A stretch of 64,000 bases of DNA from Streptomyces halstedii (GCA_000720535.1 JOAZ01000006.1:124001-188000), one strand, 5' to 3'. Numbered from the stretch's first letter, positions 1 to 7,831 are shown. The notes: a model not told the origin generated them from the sequence alone. Numbers and translations: made by a program.

Positions 1-221
1 GAGTCCACCGCGAAGACGAAGGGCCCGTCGTCGCTGTCGTTGTGCGTCCAGTAGACGCCGGGGTGGATACGGCTCGCGGCGAGACCGCTGGACTCGGTGA
101 TCCGGGGATCCTTGATCGTGAAGTTCTGGTCGGCCTTGCCGTCGTCCGCCACGGCGGGCGCCGCCCCCACGCACAGCAGAAGGGCGGCAGCGGCGGCGGA
201 GAGGGGCAGCGACGGTCTCAT
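1..221 (-). CDS. Secreted protein, N-terminal fragment (cut by window edge)
   Basis: The gene reads leftward from an ATG at 221 and runs off the window, so only about 73 residues are visible. The first ~26 residues form a Sec signal peptide: MRPSLPL, then an Ala/Leu core ending near the AVADD cleavage region. The mature start contains ESSGLAASRIHPGVYWTHND, the opening pattern of a family of Streptomyces secreted proteins usually annotated as WD40-repeat or esterase-like beta-propeller proteins. I infer an extracellular protein of that class; the fold and any activity lie outside the window. It is divergent from the SGNH hydrolase, with only 58 bp between the two starts, so both promoters must lie in that gap. 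Confidence 0.75.
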   Translation of the reverse strand, partial: MRPSLPLSAAAAALLLCVGAAPAVADDGKADQNFTIKDPRITESSGLAASRIHPGVYWTHNDSDDGPFVFAVD

Positions 222-279
222 GCCACAAGTGTCCACTGTCACGTACCGGCGCGTAGCGGCGATCGGCCATGATGTGGCC

Positions 280-978
280 ATGCGTTTTCTCTTCGTCGGT
301 GACAGCATGACCGTGGGCAGCGCCGGCGACTTCACCTGGCGCTACCGCATGTGGCAGCACCTCGAAGCGACGCTCGGCGAGGGCGGTTACGCGATCACCG
401 GCCCGCGCACCGAGCTGTACGACACCAAGGCGGGCGCCCCGCTCTCCCACGCGTACGGCGATCCGTCCTTCCCCGCCCACGCCCGCCGGCACCTGGCGGG
501 ATGGGGCGAGGGCTGGCTGCACATGGCCCCGGTCGTCGCGGACGCGGTCACCGCGGCCCGCGCGGACGTACTGCTGGTCTCACTCGGCCTGATAGACCTC
601 GGCTTCTACACGGACAGCGGCCAGACCGCCCTGAACGTACGGGAGTTCATCACCGCGGCGCGCACGGCGAACCCAGCTGTCCGGATGGTCCTGCTGCCCG
701 TGATACCGAACATACGGGCGGAGTCCGACGCCCCCTTCGCCGCCGAGTGCGACCGCTTCAACACCCTCCTCGCGAAGGCGGTGGCCGACTTGGACACCGG
801 GCCGTCCCCGCTGCTGCTGGCCTCCCGCCCGCAGGGATACGACATCCACACGGACACCTACGACGGCACCCACCCGGGCCCCAGCGGTGAACACCGCCTG
901 GCCGCCGCGTTCGCCGACGCCATGCACCAGGCGTGGGGCGTCGGCGGCCCGTACGCGGGAGCCCTGGCCACGGTCTGA
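280..978 (+). CDS. SGNH/GDSL-family hydrolase
   Basis: A 232-residue esterase/lipase-like SGNH hydrolase. Block I with the nucleophile is at the extreme N-terminus (FVGDSMTVG, Ser about residue 9). Block V with the catalytic Asp/His is near the C-terminus (YDGTHPGPSG). The block III region reads VSLGLIDLGF, so the usual Gly-x-Asn-Asp is modified. I start at the ATG at 280 because block I follows within eight residues, as is usual; the longer open frame upstream looks non-coding. There is no signal peptide, so it is probably cytoplasmic. The substrate cannot be read from the sequence; deacetylation or ester hydrolysis is the family norm. Confidence 0.85.
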   Translation: MRFLFVGDSMTVGSAGDFTWRYRMWQHLEATLGEGGYAITGPRTELYDTKAGAPLSHAYGDPSFPAHARRHLAGWGEGWLHMAPVVADAVTAARADVLLVSLGLIDLGFYTDSGQTALNVREFITAARTANPAVRMVLLPVIPNIRAESDAPFAAECDRFNTLLAKAVADLDTGPSPLLLASRPQGYDIHTDTYDGTHPGPSGEHRLAAAFADAMHQAWGVGGPYAGALATV

Positions 979-1220
979 GGCGCGTCGCCCCCTCGCCAAG
1001 TCGGCGTCCTGGCGGCGCGCTTCCCGGCCCCGAGGCGGCTCACGGCCGGGGGCAGCGGAACCATACCGCCACCCCCGGCGTCGTCCTCCACGGGAGGCCG
1101 CCCGCACGGAAGCGGACTCCGGCGCCTTGGCCGTACGCGGGAGCGGGGCACGGTCGCCGTACAGGCACGATCGCCGCACGGGGCACGACGGCGCGGACAG
1201 GACAGGACACGGGGCACGGC

Positions 1221-2174
1221 ATGGGGAAGACCGGGGGCAGCGGCGGCTCGGCTCGGTGGAGTTGGGGGCGGGGACGGGTCCTCGCGTCGGTCGCCGTACT
1301 CACGGCCCTGCTGCTGGTCTTCCACTCCGCCGTCCCGGACACCCCCGCCCACCTCGGCAGCCTGCTGGAGACGTTCCTGCCCTGGCTGGGTCTCGCCGTG
1401 CCCGTACTGCTGGTCCGGGGCCTGCTGCGCCGCTCGTACACCGCCCTGTGCGCACTGCTGCTGCCGGTGGTGGCGTGGGCCGCGCTCTTCGGCGGGCTGC
1501 TGCTCCCCGGCGGCTCGGACGGGGACCTCACGGTCGTCCAGCACAACGTCAGCGACGTGAACCCGGACCCCTCCGGCACCGCCCGCGCGCTGCGTGCCAC
1601 GGGCGCCGACCTCATCGCCATGGAAGAGCTGATGCCCGCCGCGATCCCGGTGTACCAGGAGGTGCTGGGGGCCGACTACCCGTACCACGCCACCCAGGGC
1701 ACGGTGGGGCTGTGGTCCAGGCACCCGCTCTCCGACGTCCGGAAGACCGACAGCAAGCCGCAGGGGATCGCGTACGGCTGGGACCGGGGCATGCGGGCGA
1801 CGGCCAGGACACCGCACGGCGATGTCGCCGTGTACGTGGCGCACCTTCCCTCCGTGCGGATGGGCGTCACCGGCTTCCGGGCCGCGTGGCGGAACGAGAG
1901 CGCGGCCCTGCTCGGTGAAGCGCTCGCCGCCGAGCCGCTGGAGCGGGTGATCCTGCTCGGCGACCTGAACAGCACGCTGGACGACCGCGGCCTGTCCCCC
2001 GTCACCTCCCGCATGACCCGGCCGGACACGGACGCCGCCTTCAGCTGGCCGGCGAAGCTGCCCCTGGCCCGGATCGACCAGATACTGACCCGCTCGGCAA
2101 CGGTCACCCACCTCTGGTCCCTCCCGGCGACGGGAAGCGACCACCTGCCGGTCGCGGCACACGTCACGCTCTGA
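1221..2174 (+). CDS. Membrane-anchored endonuclease/exonuclease/phosphatase-family protein
   Basis: A 317-residue protein. The first ~105 residues carry three hydrophobic segments, and the rest is an EEP domain. EEP landmarks in order: QHNVSDVNPDP (metal-site Asn), GADLIAMEEL (metal Glu), LLGDLNSTLDD (Asp-x-Asn) and the terminal GSDHLPVAAHV (Ser-Asp-His). All catalytic positions look intact. The topology suggests the EEP domain is outside the membrane, acting on a phosphodiester or phosphoester; the substrate is unknown. The start at the ATG at 1221 is chosen because residues encoded upstream are Arg/Pro-rich shadow sequence. The 3' end, including the stop codon, is the first unit of a 44-bp tandem duplication. 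Confidence 0.85.
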   Translation: MGKTGGSGGSARWSWGRGRVLASVAVLTALLLVFHSAVPDTPAHLGSLLETFLPWLGLAVPVLLVRGLLRRSYTALCALLLPVVAWAALFGGLLLPGGSDGDLTVVQHNVSDVNPDPSGTARALRATGADLIAMEELMPAAIPVYQEVLGADYPYHATQGTVGLWSRHPLSDVRKTDSKPQGIAYGWDRGMRATARTPHGDVAVYVAHLPSVRMGVTGFRAAWRNESAALLGEALAAEPLERVILLGDLNSTLDDRGLSPVTSRMTRPDTDAAFSWPAKLPLARIDQILTRSATVTHLWSLPATGSDHLPVAAHVTL

Positions 2175-2235
2175 CCCGGCCCGCCGCGCCCCCGGTCGCG
2201 GCACACGTCACGCTCTGACCCGGCCCGTCGCGCCC
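2148..2235. repeat. 44-bp tandem duplication covering the end of the EEP gene
   Basis: Unit 1 is 2148-2191 and unit 2 is 2192-2235, differing at one base (position 2182 C versus 2226 T), with the first bases of a third unit following. Unit 1 contains the last eight sense codons and the TGA of the EEP gene, so unit 2 is a non-translated copy of that gene end. It lies between two convergent genes. Confidence 0.95.
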
Positions 2236-2251
2236 CCGGTCGCCGCGCGGT

Positions 2252-2917
2252 CTACTCCACGGGGGAGGCGATGCCCATCATCTCCAGGCCCAGCGTGGTG
2301 AGTTCCTGCGAGACCTCCTCGGGCCTGGCGCGGCGGGCCCGGCGGCTGTGATGAGCCATCAGCTCGTGCACCGTACCCACCATCACCATCACCACCACGC
2401 GGTGGTCCCGCTCCTCCACCTCCCCGCGTACGGCGGCGCGTTCGGCCTCACCCGTCAGGAAGTCCGCCCACAGGTCCTTCCACCGCTTGCAGTGCTCGTC
2501 CACGGCCGGACTGACCCCCAGCACCTCCACGAACGTCACCCGGGCCTCGCGGAGGTCCTTGGTCACCGCGTACACATACGCGTCGAAGAGGCGCCGGAAG
2601 CGCATGCCCAGCGGGCAGTCGTCCATCCCCTCCGAGAGCAGGGCCTGTTCGGACGCCCGCAGCCCCTTGGTCGTCACGCGGTTGTGGATGGCCATCAGCA
2701 CACCCTCACGGGAGCCGAACTCCTCCCACAGCACTTCCTCCGGCACCCCGGCCACCTCGCACAACGCCTGCTCCGACGTCTGTGCGTAGCCGTAGACCCC
2801 GAACAGCTCCAGCCCCGCTTCGAGAAGCTGCCCACGGGCCCGGGTACGAGCCAGGTCGACCGTGCCGGTCACCTGATCCACCGAGACATCCACGACGGTC
2901 CCTCCTTCGTCTGCCAC
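2252..2917 (-). CDS. TetR-family transcriptional regulator
   Basis: A 221-residue regulator with a TetR-type N-terminal DNA-binding domain at about residues 22-75: ARGQLLEAGLELFGVYGY, then a helix-turn-helix around EQALCEVAGVPEEVLWEEFGSREG. An all-helical ligand-binding domain follows. The recognition helix departs from the usual VSKGTLYYHF pattern (EEVLWEEFG). It could start at the ATG used or a few codons later. Upstream is 650 bp without an intact gene, so its target is not obvious from context. The C-terminal region contains a run of Arg residues (HHSRRARRARPEE). Confidence 0.85.
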   Translation of the reverse strand: MADEGGTVVDVSVDQVTGTVDLARTRARGQLLEAGLELFGVYGYAQTSEQALCEVAGVPEEVLWEEFGSREGVLMAIHNRVTTKGLRASEQALLSEGMDDCPLGMRFRRLFDAYVYAVTKDLREARVTFVEVLGVSPAVDEHCKRWKDLWADFLTGEAERAAVRGEVEERDHRVVVMVMVGTVHELMAHHSRRARRARPEEVSQELTTLGLEMMGIASPVE

Positions 2918-3249
2918 ATCTCCGTCCGTTCGCGGCGGCCGAGCGGTGTCGCGAGCGCGGGAGAGGATTCGTCACCTCTGCATGGCGCCTGCGCCATTCT
3001 CCTCGCCTCCGCCCCCGAACCCCTTCTCCGCCGCGCCGCAGCACCGGGTACGAACGCATGTCCCCGCACCGCCCCCCGTACGGCCCGGCGCCGACGGCGC
3101 GCCGCATCCGGTACGCCACCGAAGCGGCCCGAGCCGCCGCCAACTCCCGCCCCGCCACCCGCTCCTCGCCGCCGCCGCGTCACCACTCCCGACGCCCGCA
3201 CGTCTGAAGCACTCGGCCCGGCCGTCCCGTGCGCACGACGGAACGGCCG

Positions 3250-3516
3250 CGGCATCACCCGTAAGAGAGCGCGGACGAGCCTCGGTATCGCACGCGGCCT
3301 TCGCGGGGTGCCGGGAAGCCGCGCCGACGTGCCGGAGCAGTCCTGGTGAACTCCTGCTCCACAGGCGGGTGACGACCCTCGGACCGGCGCGGGTGGCACC
3401 GCCGGGGGCTGCCGCTCCTCGCGCACGGAGCGTGAGAGCGCGCTCACGGTATCGCAGTGGGCCGCGCCCCCTGTAGGCATATGACAAGCGCACAGTCTTT
3501 CGATCAGGCACTCTTC
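3250..3516 (-). pseudogene. Decayed copy of the leader and 5' end of the HTH gene at 4638-5708
   Basis: Read leftward, this stretch aligns along its length with 5630-5888. At 3503-3516 it keeps the end of an upstream gene (codons reading ...SA then TGA). It then has a ~160-bp leader, the block upstream of the start codon, and about 30 codons of the HTH gene. The start codon has become CTG (3339-3337) in place of ATG. The encoded residues LLRH...ACDTEARPRSLTGDA mirror MLRH...ASHDVVRHPRLTSDA. Similarity fades left of ~3250. It cannot make the full protein, so I call it a relic. The rest of the gap (2918-3249) shows no gene I can support. Confidence 0.7.
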
Positions 3517-3568
3517 AGGGCGCCATGCGGCGGGCCCTCCCGCACCGGCCCACGGGTCGGTTCCGGCC

Positions 3569-4585
3569 TCACGCGTAATGGTCCAGGAGTGCCCGGAGGT
3601 AGTCCTCCAGCCTGCCGGTCAGCAGGGCGGGAGTGAGGTCGGCGCGGCCCAGTTCCCGCCAGGGCACGGCGACTTTCTCGGCGTCCGGCGCGTAGGCCAG
3701 GGCGTCCAGCAGACGCCAGTACAGATGCGCGGCGCGGTCCCGGCCGAGTACGCCACCCGCCGCGACGTAGCGGTCGGCGAAGCGCATACCGGCGGGAACT
3801 CCGTGCAGCAGGGCCAGGGCCGTCGAGCAGTGGGCGACGTCCAGGTCGGCCGGCCCCCAGGAGGTCTCCACCCAGTCGACGACGCCGCTGATGCGCAGGT
3901 CCTCGCCGTCGCCGTCGAAGAGGACGTTGCCGGGGTGGAAGTCGCGGTGCAGGAAACGGGCCGTGTGGTCGGGTGGTTCGCGGCGGATGACGTCCACGGC
4001 TCGCCGCCACAGCTCCGGACGCCCGGTGTCCGGGGGGATGTTCACCCGCTCGGGCCCGGTCCACGCCTGGTAGACCCGGGGTCGGTCCGCCTCACCCACC
4101 CGCAGCTGGTGAATGCTCCGGAGTCGGCGAGCCAGCAGGTCGGCACGCCGGTCCGCCCCCTCGTCGGTCAGGCGCACGGTGCCCGGCAGCAGGGTCATGA
4201 GCAACGAGGGGTGGTCGCAGTACTCCGCCGTGGCATCAACGGCGACGAGCCGGGCGGCGGGCACATCGGTGTCTTCGAGCAACCGCTGGACGTCCGCCTC
4301 CCGTGTCAGCAGCCCCTCGGCATGCCGGACGTAGAAGGCCTTGGTGAACGACCGGAGCACCAGCGAGCGTCGGCCTTGGGGCCCGGAGACGTCCAGCCGG
4401 AGCATCTCCGACGTCCACCCTCCGCACAGGCGTACCGCGTCGTCGATGCGCTCCGACGCCCGCAGCCTGCCCTCCACCCAGGCGCGCGTCGCGTACCGGC
4501 CCTGACCGTCGAAGGCCTCGCTCACACGCTCGGCGCCTTCGCTCGCACCCTTGGACGGCGTCCGCGCCGTACTCCTCGCATCCAC
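3569..4585 (-). CDS. Aminoglycoside phosphotransferase-fold kinase
   Basis: A 338-residue APH/choline-kinase-fold protein. The Brenner motif is FLHRDFHPGNVLFDG (catalytic Asp and Mg-binding Asn), followed by the second metal Asp in GVVDWVETSWGPADLDVAH. The N-lobe Lys is probably in SLVLRSF. APH-fold kinases phosphorylate antibiotics, sugars, amino acids or choline; nothing here fixes the substrate. The start is GTG at 4585; the residues encoded further upstream are Arg/Gly-rich shadow. It follows the HTH gene on the same strand with a 52-bp gap and is followed by the relic. A resistance role should not be assumed from the fold. Confidence 0.85.
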   Translation of the reverse strand: MDARSTARTPSKGASEGAERVSEAFDGQGRYATRAWVEGRLRASERIDDAVRLCGGWTSEMLRLDVSGPQGRRSLVLRSFTKAFYVRHAEGLLTREADVQRLLEDTDVPAARLVAVDATAEYCDHPSLLMTLLPGTVRLTDEGADRRADLLARRLRSIHQLRVGEADRPRVYQAWTGPERVNIPPDTGRPELWRRAVDVIRREPPDHTARFLHRDFHPGNVLFDGDGEDLRISGVVDWVETSWGPADLDVAHCSTALALLHGVPAGMRFADRYVAAGGVLGRDRAAHLYWRLLDALAYAPDAEKVAVPWRELGRADLTPALLTGRLEDYLRALLDHYA

Positions 4586-4637
4586 TCCGAGCCCCCCTTC
4601 CCCGCCGAGCCGCCACGCACGGCCCGGCCTCTGTGTC

Positions 4638-5708
4638 TCAGCATGGCTCGGCACGCGGTCCGTTGACGGCCGCGAACCGCTCCCGCCACGGCAGCGGGGC
4701 AGGCTGCCCCTCGGCCAACTCCCGCTGCCGGAGCCAGAAGCGCCGGGCCTCCACCCGTCCGCACGGGCCGCACAGCTCCTCGCCGCGCACCGGCCGGAAG
4801 AGGTGTTCCTCGCCCGGCCCCGCACAGGGGATCATCGCGGCCACCACCGGCTTCGGCGCGGGCACCTCCGGCCGTGGTTCCTCCGGCAGCTTGTGCACGA
4901 GCCGGTACCGCAGGAACCCGACCGCCGACCGTACGCCCCCGTCCGGCAGTTCACTGGTCAGCACCCGCCGCAACTGGGCCGCCGTGATGCCCCGCCGCAG
5001 CCATTCGGCGGCCAGGGCGGCGAGGGTCCGGGCCTCCTTGGCCCCGAGGTACAACTCCCGGCACACGTGCCGCAACGACAGCAGCACCCGCTCACCCTCC
5101 GCGACATCCGGCGGCAACGACGCGTCCGGCGCTGACCCCGGCTCCGGGGCCGGATCCGGGGCCGGATCCGGCTTTCCCTCCGGGGCCGGGACCGGGTCCG
5201 GCTTCGCTTCGGAGGGTGGGTGGGGAGAGTTCTTCTCCCGTTCTTCGTCTACCGGTAGTTGACCACCGACCACCCGGTCCACCGGCTCACCGATGGCCGG
5301 TTCACCGACAGCCGGATCCCGCGCACCCGGGCACATCGCGGTCTCGGGGGCCTCCGAGGCCTCCAAGCTCTCCGAGGCACGCCCCAGACAGACCGTGGCG
5401 GCCTCGGCGGGCGTCAGGGAGACGTTCGAGAGCAACTGCGCCGTAGCCCAGAGCCCACGCACACCCTGCTCGCGCCGCTCGTGCAGGAACCCGTTCACCG
5501 CGAGGAGTTCCTTGGCCTTCTGGTACGCCCGTCCGGTGATGCCGAGCTTCCGCGCGTGTTCACTGAGCGGCCTGTCCGCCGATTCGGCGGTGAGCCCCTG
5601 CACATACAGCAGGAGAATCTTCGCGTCACTGGTGAGACGCGGATGGCGCACGACATCGTGCGAAGCCTTCGTGTAGCGCCGAGGGGGCGCGATAGCATGC
5701 CGAAGCAT
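4638..5708 (-). CDS. HTH-domain protein with C-terminal zinc-binding motif (Streptomyces dispersed family)
   Basis: A 356-residue protein in three parts. Residues 1-110 are a winged-HTH-like domain (RRYTKASHDVVRHPRLTSD, then LSEHARKLGITGRAYQKAKELL and NGFLHERREQGVRGLW), resembling replication-initiator/phage-type HTH domains. Residues ~120-220 are a Pro/Glu-rich low-complexity linker with PDPAPEP repeats. The C-terminal domain has CAGPGEEHLF...CGPCGR, likely one zinc site. I recall this as a multi-copy Streptomyces family with no characterised member. The long 5' leader (5709-5875) is shared with the relic at 3.3 kb. The gene upstream on the same strand is the orphan at 5876-6292. Confidence 0.75.
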   Translation of the reverse strand: MLRHAIAPPRRYTKASHDVVRHPRLTSDAKILLLYVQGLTAESADRPLSEHARKLGITGRAYQKAKELLAVNGFLHERREQGVRGLWATAQLLSNVSLTPAEAATVCLGRASESLEASEAPETAMCPGARDPAVGEPAIGEPVDRVVGGQLPVDEEREKNSPHPPSEAKPDPVPAPEGKPDPAPDPAPEPGSAPDASLPPDVAEGERVLLSLRHVCRELYLGAKEARTLAALAAEWLRRGITAAQLRRVLTSELPDGGVRSAVGFLRYRLVHKLPEEPRPEVPAPKPVVAAMIPCAGPGEEHLFRPVRGEELCGPCGRVEARRFWLRQRELAEGQPAPLPWRERFAAVNGPRAEPC

Positions 5709-5875
5709 TCCTGGTGGACTCCGTATCCACTAGCGGGTGAAGGCCCTCGGCCGGGTGTTGGTAGCACCCCCGGGGGCCGCCCTGCGCACGCGTGCGCACA
5801 GAGCGTAATGAGGCGATCACGCTATCGCACCGGAGGGACTCCCCGCACCCACAGGGCAGGGGAACACTCCTTCGA
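5709..5875 (-). repeat. Conserved leader between the orphan gene and the HTH gene (diverged second copy at 3341-3502)
   Basis: A 167-bp region lying entirely between two genes, yet retained in the second copy at 3341-3502. Shared blocks include the ATCAGGCACTCT stretch at the upstream gene stop, a TATCGC block, a G/C-rich stem region (CCCCCGGGGG at 5767-5776) and the bases just before the start codon. A non-coding segment conserved between paralogous loci is more likely a promoter/5'-UTR element, or part of the duplicated unit, than neutral spacer. Confidence 0.7.
5783..5798. promoter_or_regulatory. 16-bp perfect palindrome inside the leader
   Basis: TGCGCACGCGTGCGCA is a perfect palindrome about 80 bp upstream of the HTH gene start. 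The relic at 3.3 kb keeps GCGCAC here but not the symmetry. It is a candidate operator for the HTH protein or another regulator. The call rests on symmetry and position only. Confidence 0.45.
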
Positions 5876-6292
5876 TCAGGCACTCTCCAGAACACCGAGC
5901 GTCAGTTCGTGCAACAGCCCCGGATCGACGTACGGCACCTCACGCGTCGGTTTCGAGCGCCAGTCCAGCGGCCACGTACGCCCGTCGAGCGCCGGAACCC
6001 CGACGAAGGCGTCACACCGAGCGTCCCGCCCCATGAGGCGCGCACCCGCCGGCCACGGATACGCGGCGGCGGACCGTGGCGGCAGCAGGAAGTACACGTT
6101 CCGCTCCCCGACCCAGGACCGCACGATCGGCCCGGCCTGGAAGTCCGTGAACTGCATGATCTCGTACGCCACTTGCTCCCCCAGCACGCCGACCATCCGC
6201 ACGGCGTCGAAGTGCACCCCCGTATGCCGGAGGGCGTGCCCGCTCGCGGGAATCCAGGACGGCACCGACTCTGGTGAACTTTTCTGATCCAT
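5876..6292 (-). CDS. Hypothetical protein, 138 residues (partner of the HTH-leader module)
   Basis: A soluble 138-residue protein of unknown function. It has no signal peptide or membrane segment. Visible patterns are YFLLPPRSAAAYPWPAG and FVGVPALDGRTWPLDW. These resemble the N-terminal part of short Streptomyces proteins related to bifunctional primase/polymerase domains, but I cannot confirm that. The start is ATG at 6292, preceded by the intergenic region shared with the divergent HTH/DUF5753 gene. Its last codons and stop are also present, degenerate, in the relic at 3503-3516, so an ancestral unit probably contained this gene followed by the leader and HTH gene. Confidence 0.65.
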   Translation of the reverse strand: MDQKSSPESVPSWIPASGHALRHTGVHFDAVRMVGVLGEQVAYEIMQFTDFQAGPIVRSWVGERNVYFLLPPRSAAAYPWPAGARLMGRDARCDAFVGVPALDGRTWPLDWRSKPTREVPYVDPGLLHELTLGVLESA

Positions 6293-6343
6293 ACGGACAG
6301 CGTGAACGCCGACACATACGGTGACCAGAGTCACAGGGCGTCT

Positions 6344-6380
6344 GTGCACTGTCGTGTACTCGGGAGGCGGAGCTGTGCAC
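6344..6380. promoter_or_regulatory. Phased GTGCAC / GTGTAC / GTGCAC repeats before the HTH regulator gene
   Basis: Three 6-bp elements begin at 6344 (GTGCAC), 6354 (GTGTAC) and 6375 (GTGCAC). The spacings of 10 and 21 bp put them on the same face of the helix. The last overlaps the proposed GTG start of the downstream regulator gene. The layout suits cooperative autoregulation by that HTH protein; this is inference. Confidence 0.4.
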
Positions 6381-7187
6381 TCCGGTGAGCAGAGAAGCAG
6401 CAACGCGGAGATGTTCGGCACGCTGCTCCGCTTCTACCGCGAACGGGCCGGGCTGTCCCAGGAGGCACTTGGCGCGAAGATCGGTTTCTCCAAGTCGCAG
6501 GTGGCGATGGTGGAACGGGGAGAAAGGCCACCGAAGGGCGGGTTCATCGCGGGGGCGGACGCGGCGCTGGGTGCACAAGGTGCACTGGAGGCGGCGGGAG
6601 CGAAACTGCGGTACAGCTACCTGCCCGCGTGGACCGAGGAGTACACGGAGCACGAGGCTGTGGCGGTCGCACTGCACAACTACGAGAACCGGGTGATCCC
6701 CGGCATCCTCCAGACCACTGGTTACGCCGGCCACGTTTTCAGTTGTCACTGTCCACCGCTGGACGACGAGGAAATCGAAGGGCGCGTACAGACACGACTC
6801 GCACGGCACGCACTCCTTCGGCGCCGCCCCGCACCCATCGTCAGCTTCGTGCTCGAACAGAGCGTGCTCACACGCCCGATCGGCGGGGAACACGTTCTGA
6901 AAGAACAGTTGCACCATTTACTCGATGTAGCCCGGCTGCGGCACGTCGACATCCAGGTCATGCCACCGACCCGGCGCACACACGCGGCGTTGAACGGCCC
7001 CATCTTCCTGTTGGAGACACCGGAACACGAGCAGCTCGCCTACGTCGAGGGACAGGATGGGGGTAACTTCGTCAGCGACCAGGCCCGGCGTAACCACCTG
7101 TTCACCAGGTACAGCCTTCTCCGCGCCCAGGCTCACACCCCGGAGGATTCCTTGAAGCTGATCCGAGAAATTGCGGAGGCCCTATGA
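6375..7187 (+). CDS. XRE-family regulator with DUF5753 domain (Scr1-type)
   Basis: A 270-residue protein. The N-terminal XRE HTH spans about residues 14-65 (LLRFYRERAGLSQEALGAKIGFSKSQVAMVERGERPP). A DUF5753 ligand/partner domain follows (YENRVIPGILQTTGYA..., IVSFVLEQSVL, HVDIQVMPPTRRTH). Proteins of this class pair with small DUF397 proteins; the Scr1/Scr2 pair of S. coelicolor is described as antitoxin/toxin-like, and WhiJ is a developmental regulator of the same family. The next gene here is DUF397, overlapping by 4 bp (ATGA). I start at the GTG at 6375 because GGAGG lies seven bases upstream; in-frame GTGs at 6321 and 6354 are alternatives. Confidence 0.85.
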   Translation: MHSGEQRSSNAEMFGTLLRFYRERAGLSQEALGAKIGFSKSQVAMVERGERPPKGGFIAGADAALGAQGALEAAGAKLRYSYLPAWTEEYTEHEAVAVALHNYENRVIPGILQTTGYAGHVFSCHCPPLDDEEIEGRVQTRLARHALLRRRPAPIVSFVLEQSVLTRPIGGEHVLKEQLHHLLDVARLRHVDIQVMPPTRRTHAALNGPIFLLETPEHEQLAYVEGQDGGNFVSDQARRNHLFTRYSLLRAQAHTPEDSLKLIREIAEAL

Positions 7188-7435
7188 ATGGCACCGACCT
7201 CACCTGGTTCAAAAGCAGTTACAGCGACGACGAGAGCGCCTGCCTGGAGATCGCCGTCGCCTGGACCAAGTCCACCCACAGCGGCTACGAGGACGGCGAC
7301 TGCGTAGAGGTCGCCACCTGCCCGCACGCCGTCCACGTACGGGACTCCAAGGACCTGACCGTCCCGGCCCTCACGGTCTCCCCCGACGCCTGGGCGGCCT
7401 GGACCGCCTTCGCCAGCAACGCCCCGGACATCTGA
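7184..7435 (+). CDS. DUF397 protein (small partner of the DUF5753 regulator)
   Basis: An 83-residue DUF397 protein with the characteristic motif in two half-copies: LTWFKSSYSDDESACLEIA (truncated) and WTKSTHSGYEDGDCVEVA followed by the usual VHVRDSK and VSPDAW tail. Most DUF397 proteins are ~60-70 residues with one or two such motifs. The start codon overlaps the stop of the HTH gene (ATGA), so translation is coupled. The family is thought to bind and modulate its cognate DUF5753 regulator; over-expressed members can be toxic or trigger antibiotic overproduction. Function here is inferred from pairing. Confidence 0.85.
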   Translation: MNGTDLTWFKSSYSDDESACLEIAVAWTKSTHSGYEDGDCVEVATCPHAVHVRDSKDLTVPALTVSPDAWAAWTAFASNAPDI

Positions 7436-7567
7436 ACATGCCGCGAGAACGGCCGTCATAGCGCGGGCTCCTCCTACGACGACTCGGCCGACGGCCCCTT
7501 GACGTCCTGGGGGCTCCCGGCGGAACGTCGTACACAGTCCATCGTCAGTCAGACATGGGAGAACACC

Positions 7568-7831
7568 ATGGCGTTACGGTTCGTGGGCATGGACCCGGAG
7601 ACTACAGGAGGCGGCTCACCCACCGTGTGGGTCGATGAGCAGAGACAGGAGATCGTCATCCAGGGTTGGAGACTGGATGAGGCGCTGACGGCCGAAGTCG
7701 CTGGCACGGAGTGGGCTCTCGGCCACGACACGGGCATCCCTCCCCACGAGACGGCTCTCCGTGTGCCGGCTCGGATGGTGCCGATCCTGAGGGAGGCGTG
7801 CGATGCCGCAGAGCGTTCCGGACTTCGCTGA
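7568..7831 (+). CDS. Small hypothetical protein, first gene of the DUF6879/DUF5753 module
   Basis: An 87-residue acidic protein with no recognised domain. It begins MALRFVGMDPET and contains TVWVDEQRQEIVIQGW, a beta-hairpin-like pattern, then a region ending VPARMVPILREACDAA. The ATG at 7568 has a GGGAGA ribosome site eight bases upstream. It overlaps the DUF6879 gene by 29 bp, showing the two are made together. Small proteins of this kind recur before DUF6879 and DUF5753 genes in Streptomyces and probably play the role DUF397 plays in the neighbouring module; that is inference. Confidence 0.65.
   Translation: MALRFVGMDPETTGGGSPTVWVDEQRQEIVIQGWRLDEALTAEVAGTEWALGHDTGIPPHETALRVPARMVPILREACDAAERSGLR

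Noticed and set aside
2348-3349. Plus-strand frame with a run of seven histidines
   Set aside because: The His run is the complement of Val/Met codons (VVVMVMV) in the TetR gene. It is a coincidence of codon choice and not a metal-binding protein.
7436-7567. Second, degenerate DUF397 gene after the first
   Set aside because: A short Ser/Tyr/Asp-coding stretch near 7470 recalls DUF397, but the frame is broken and too short to support.
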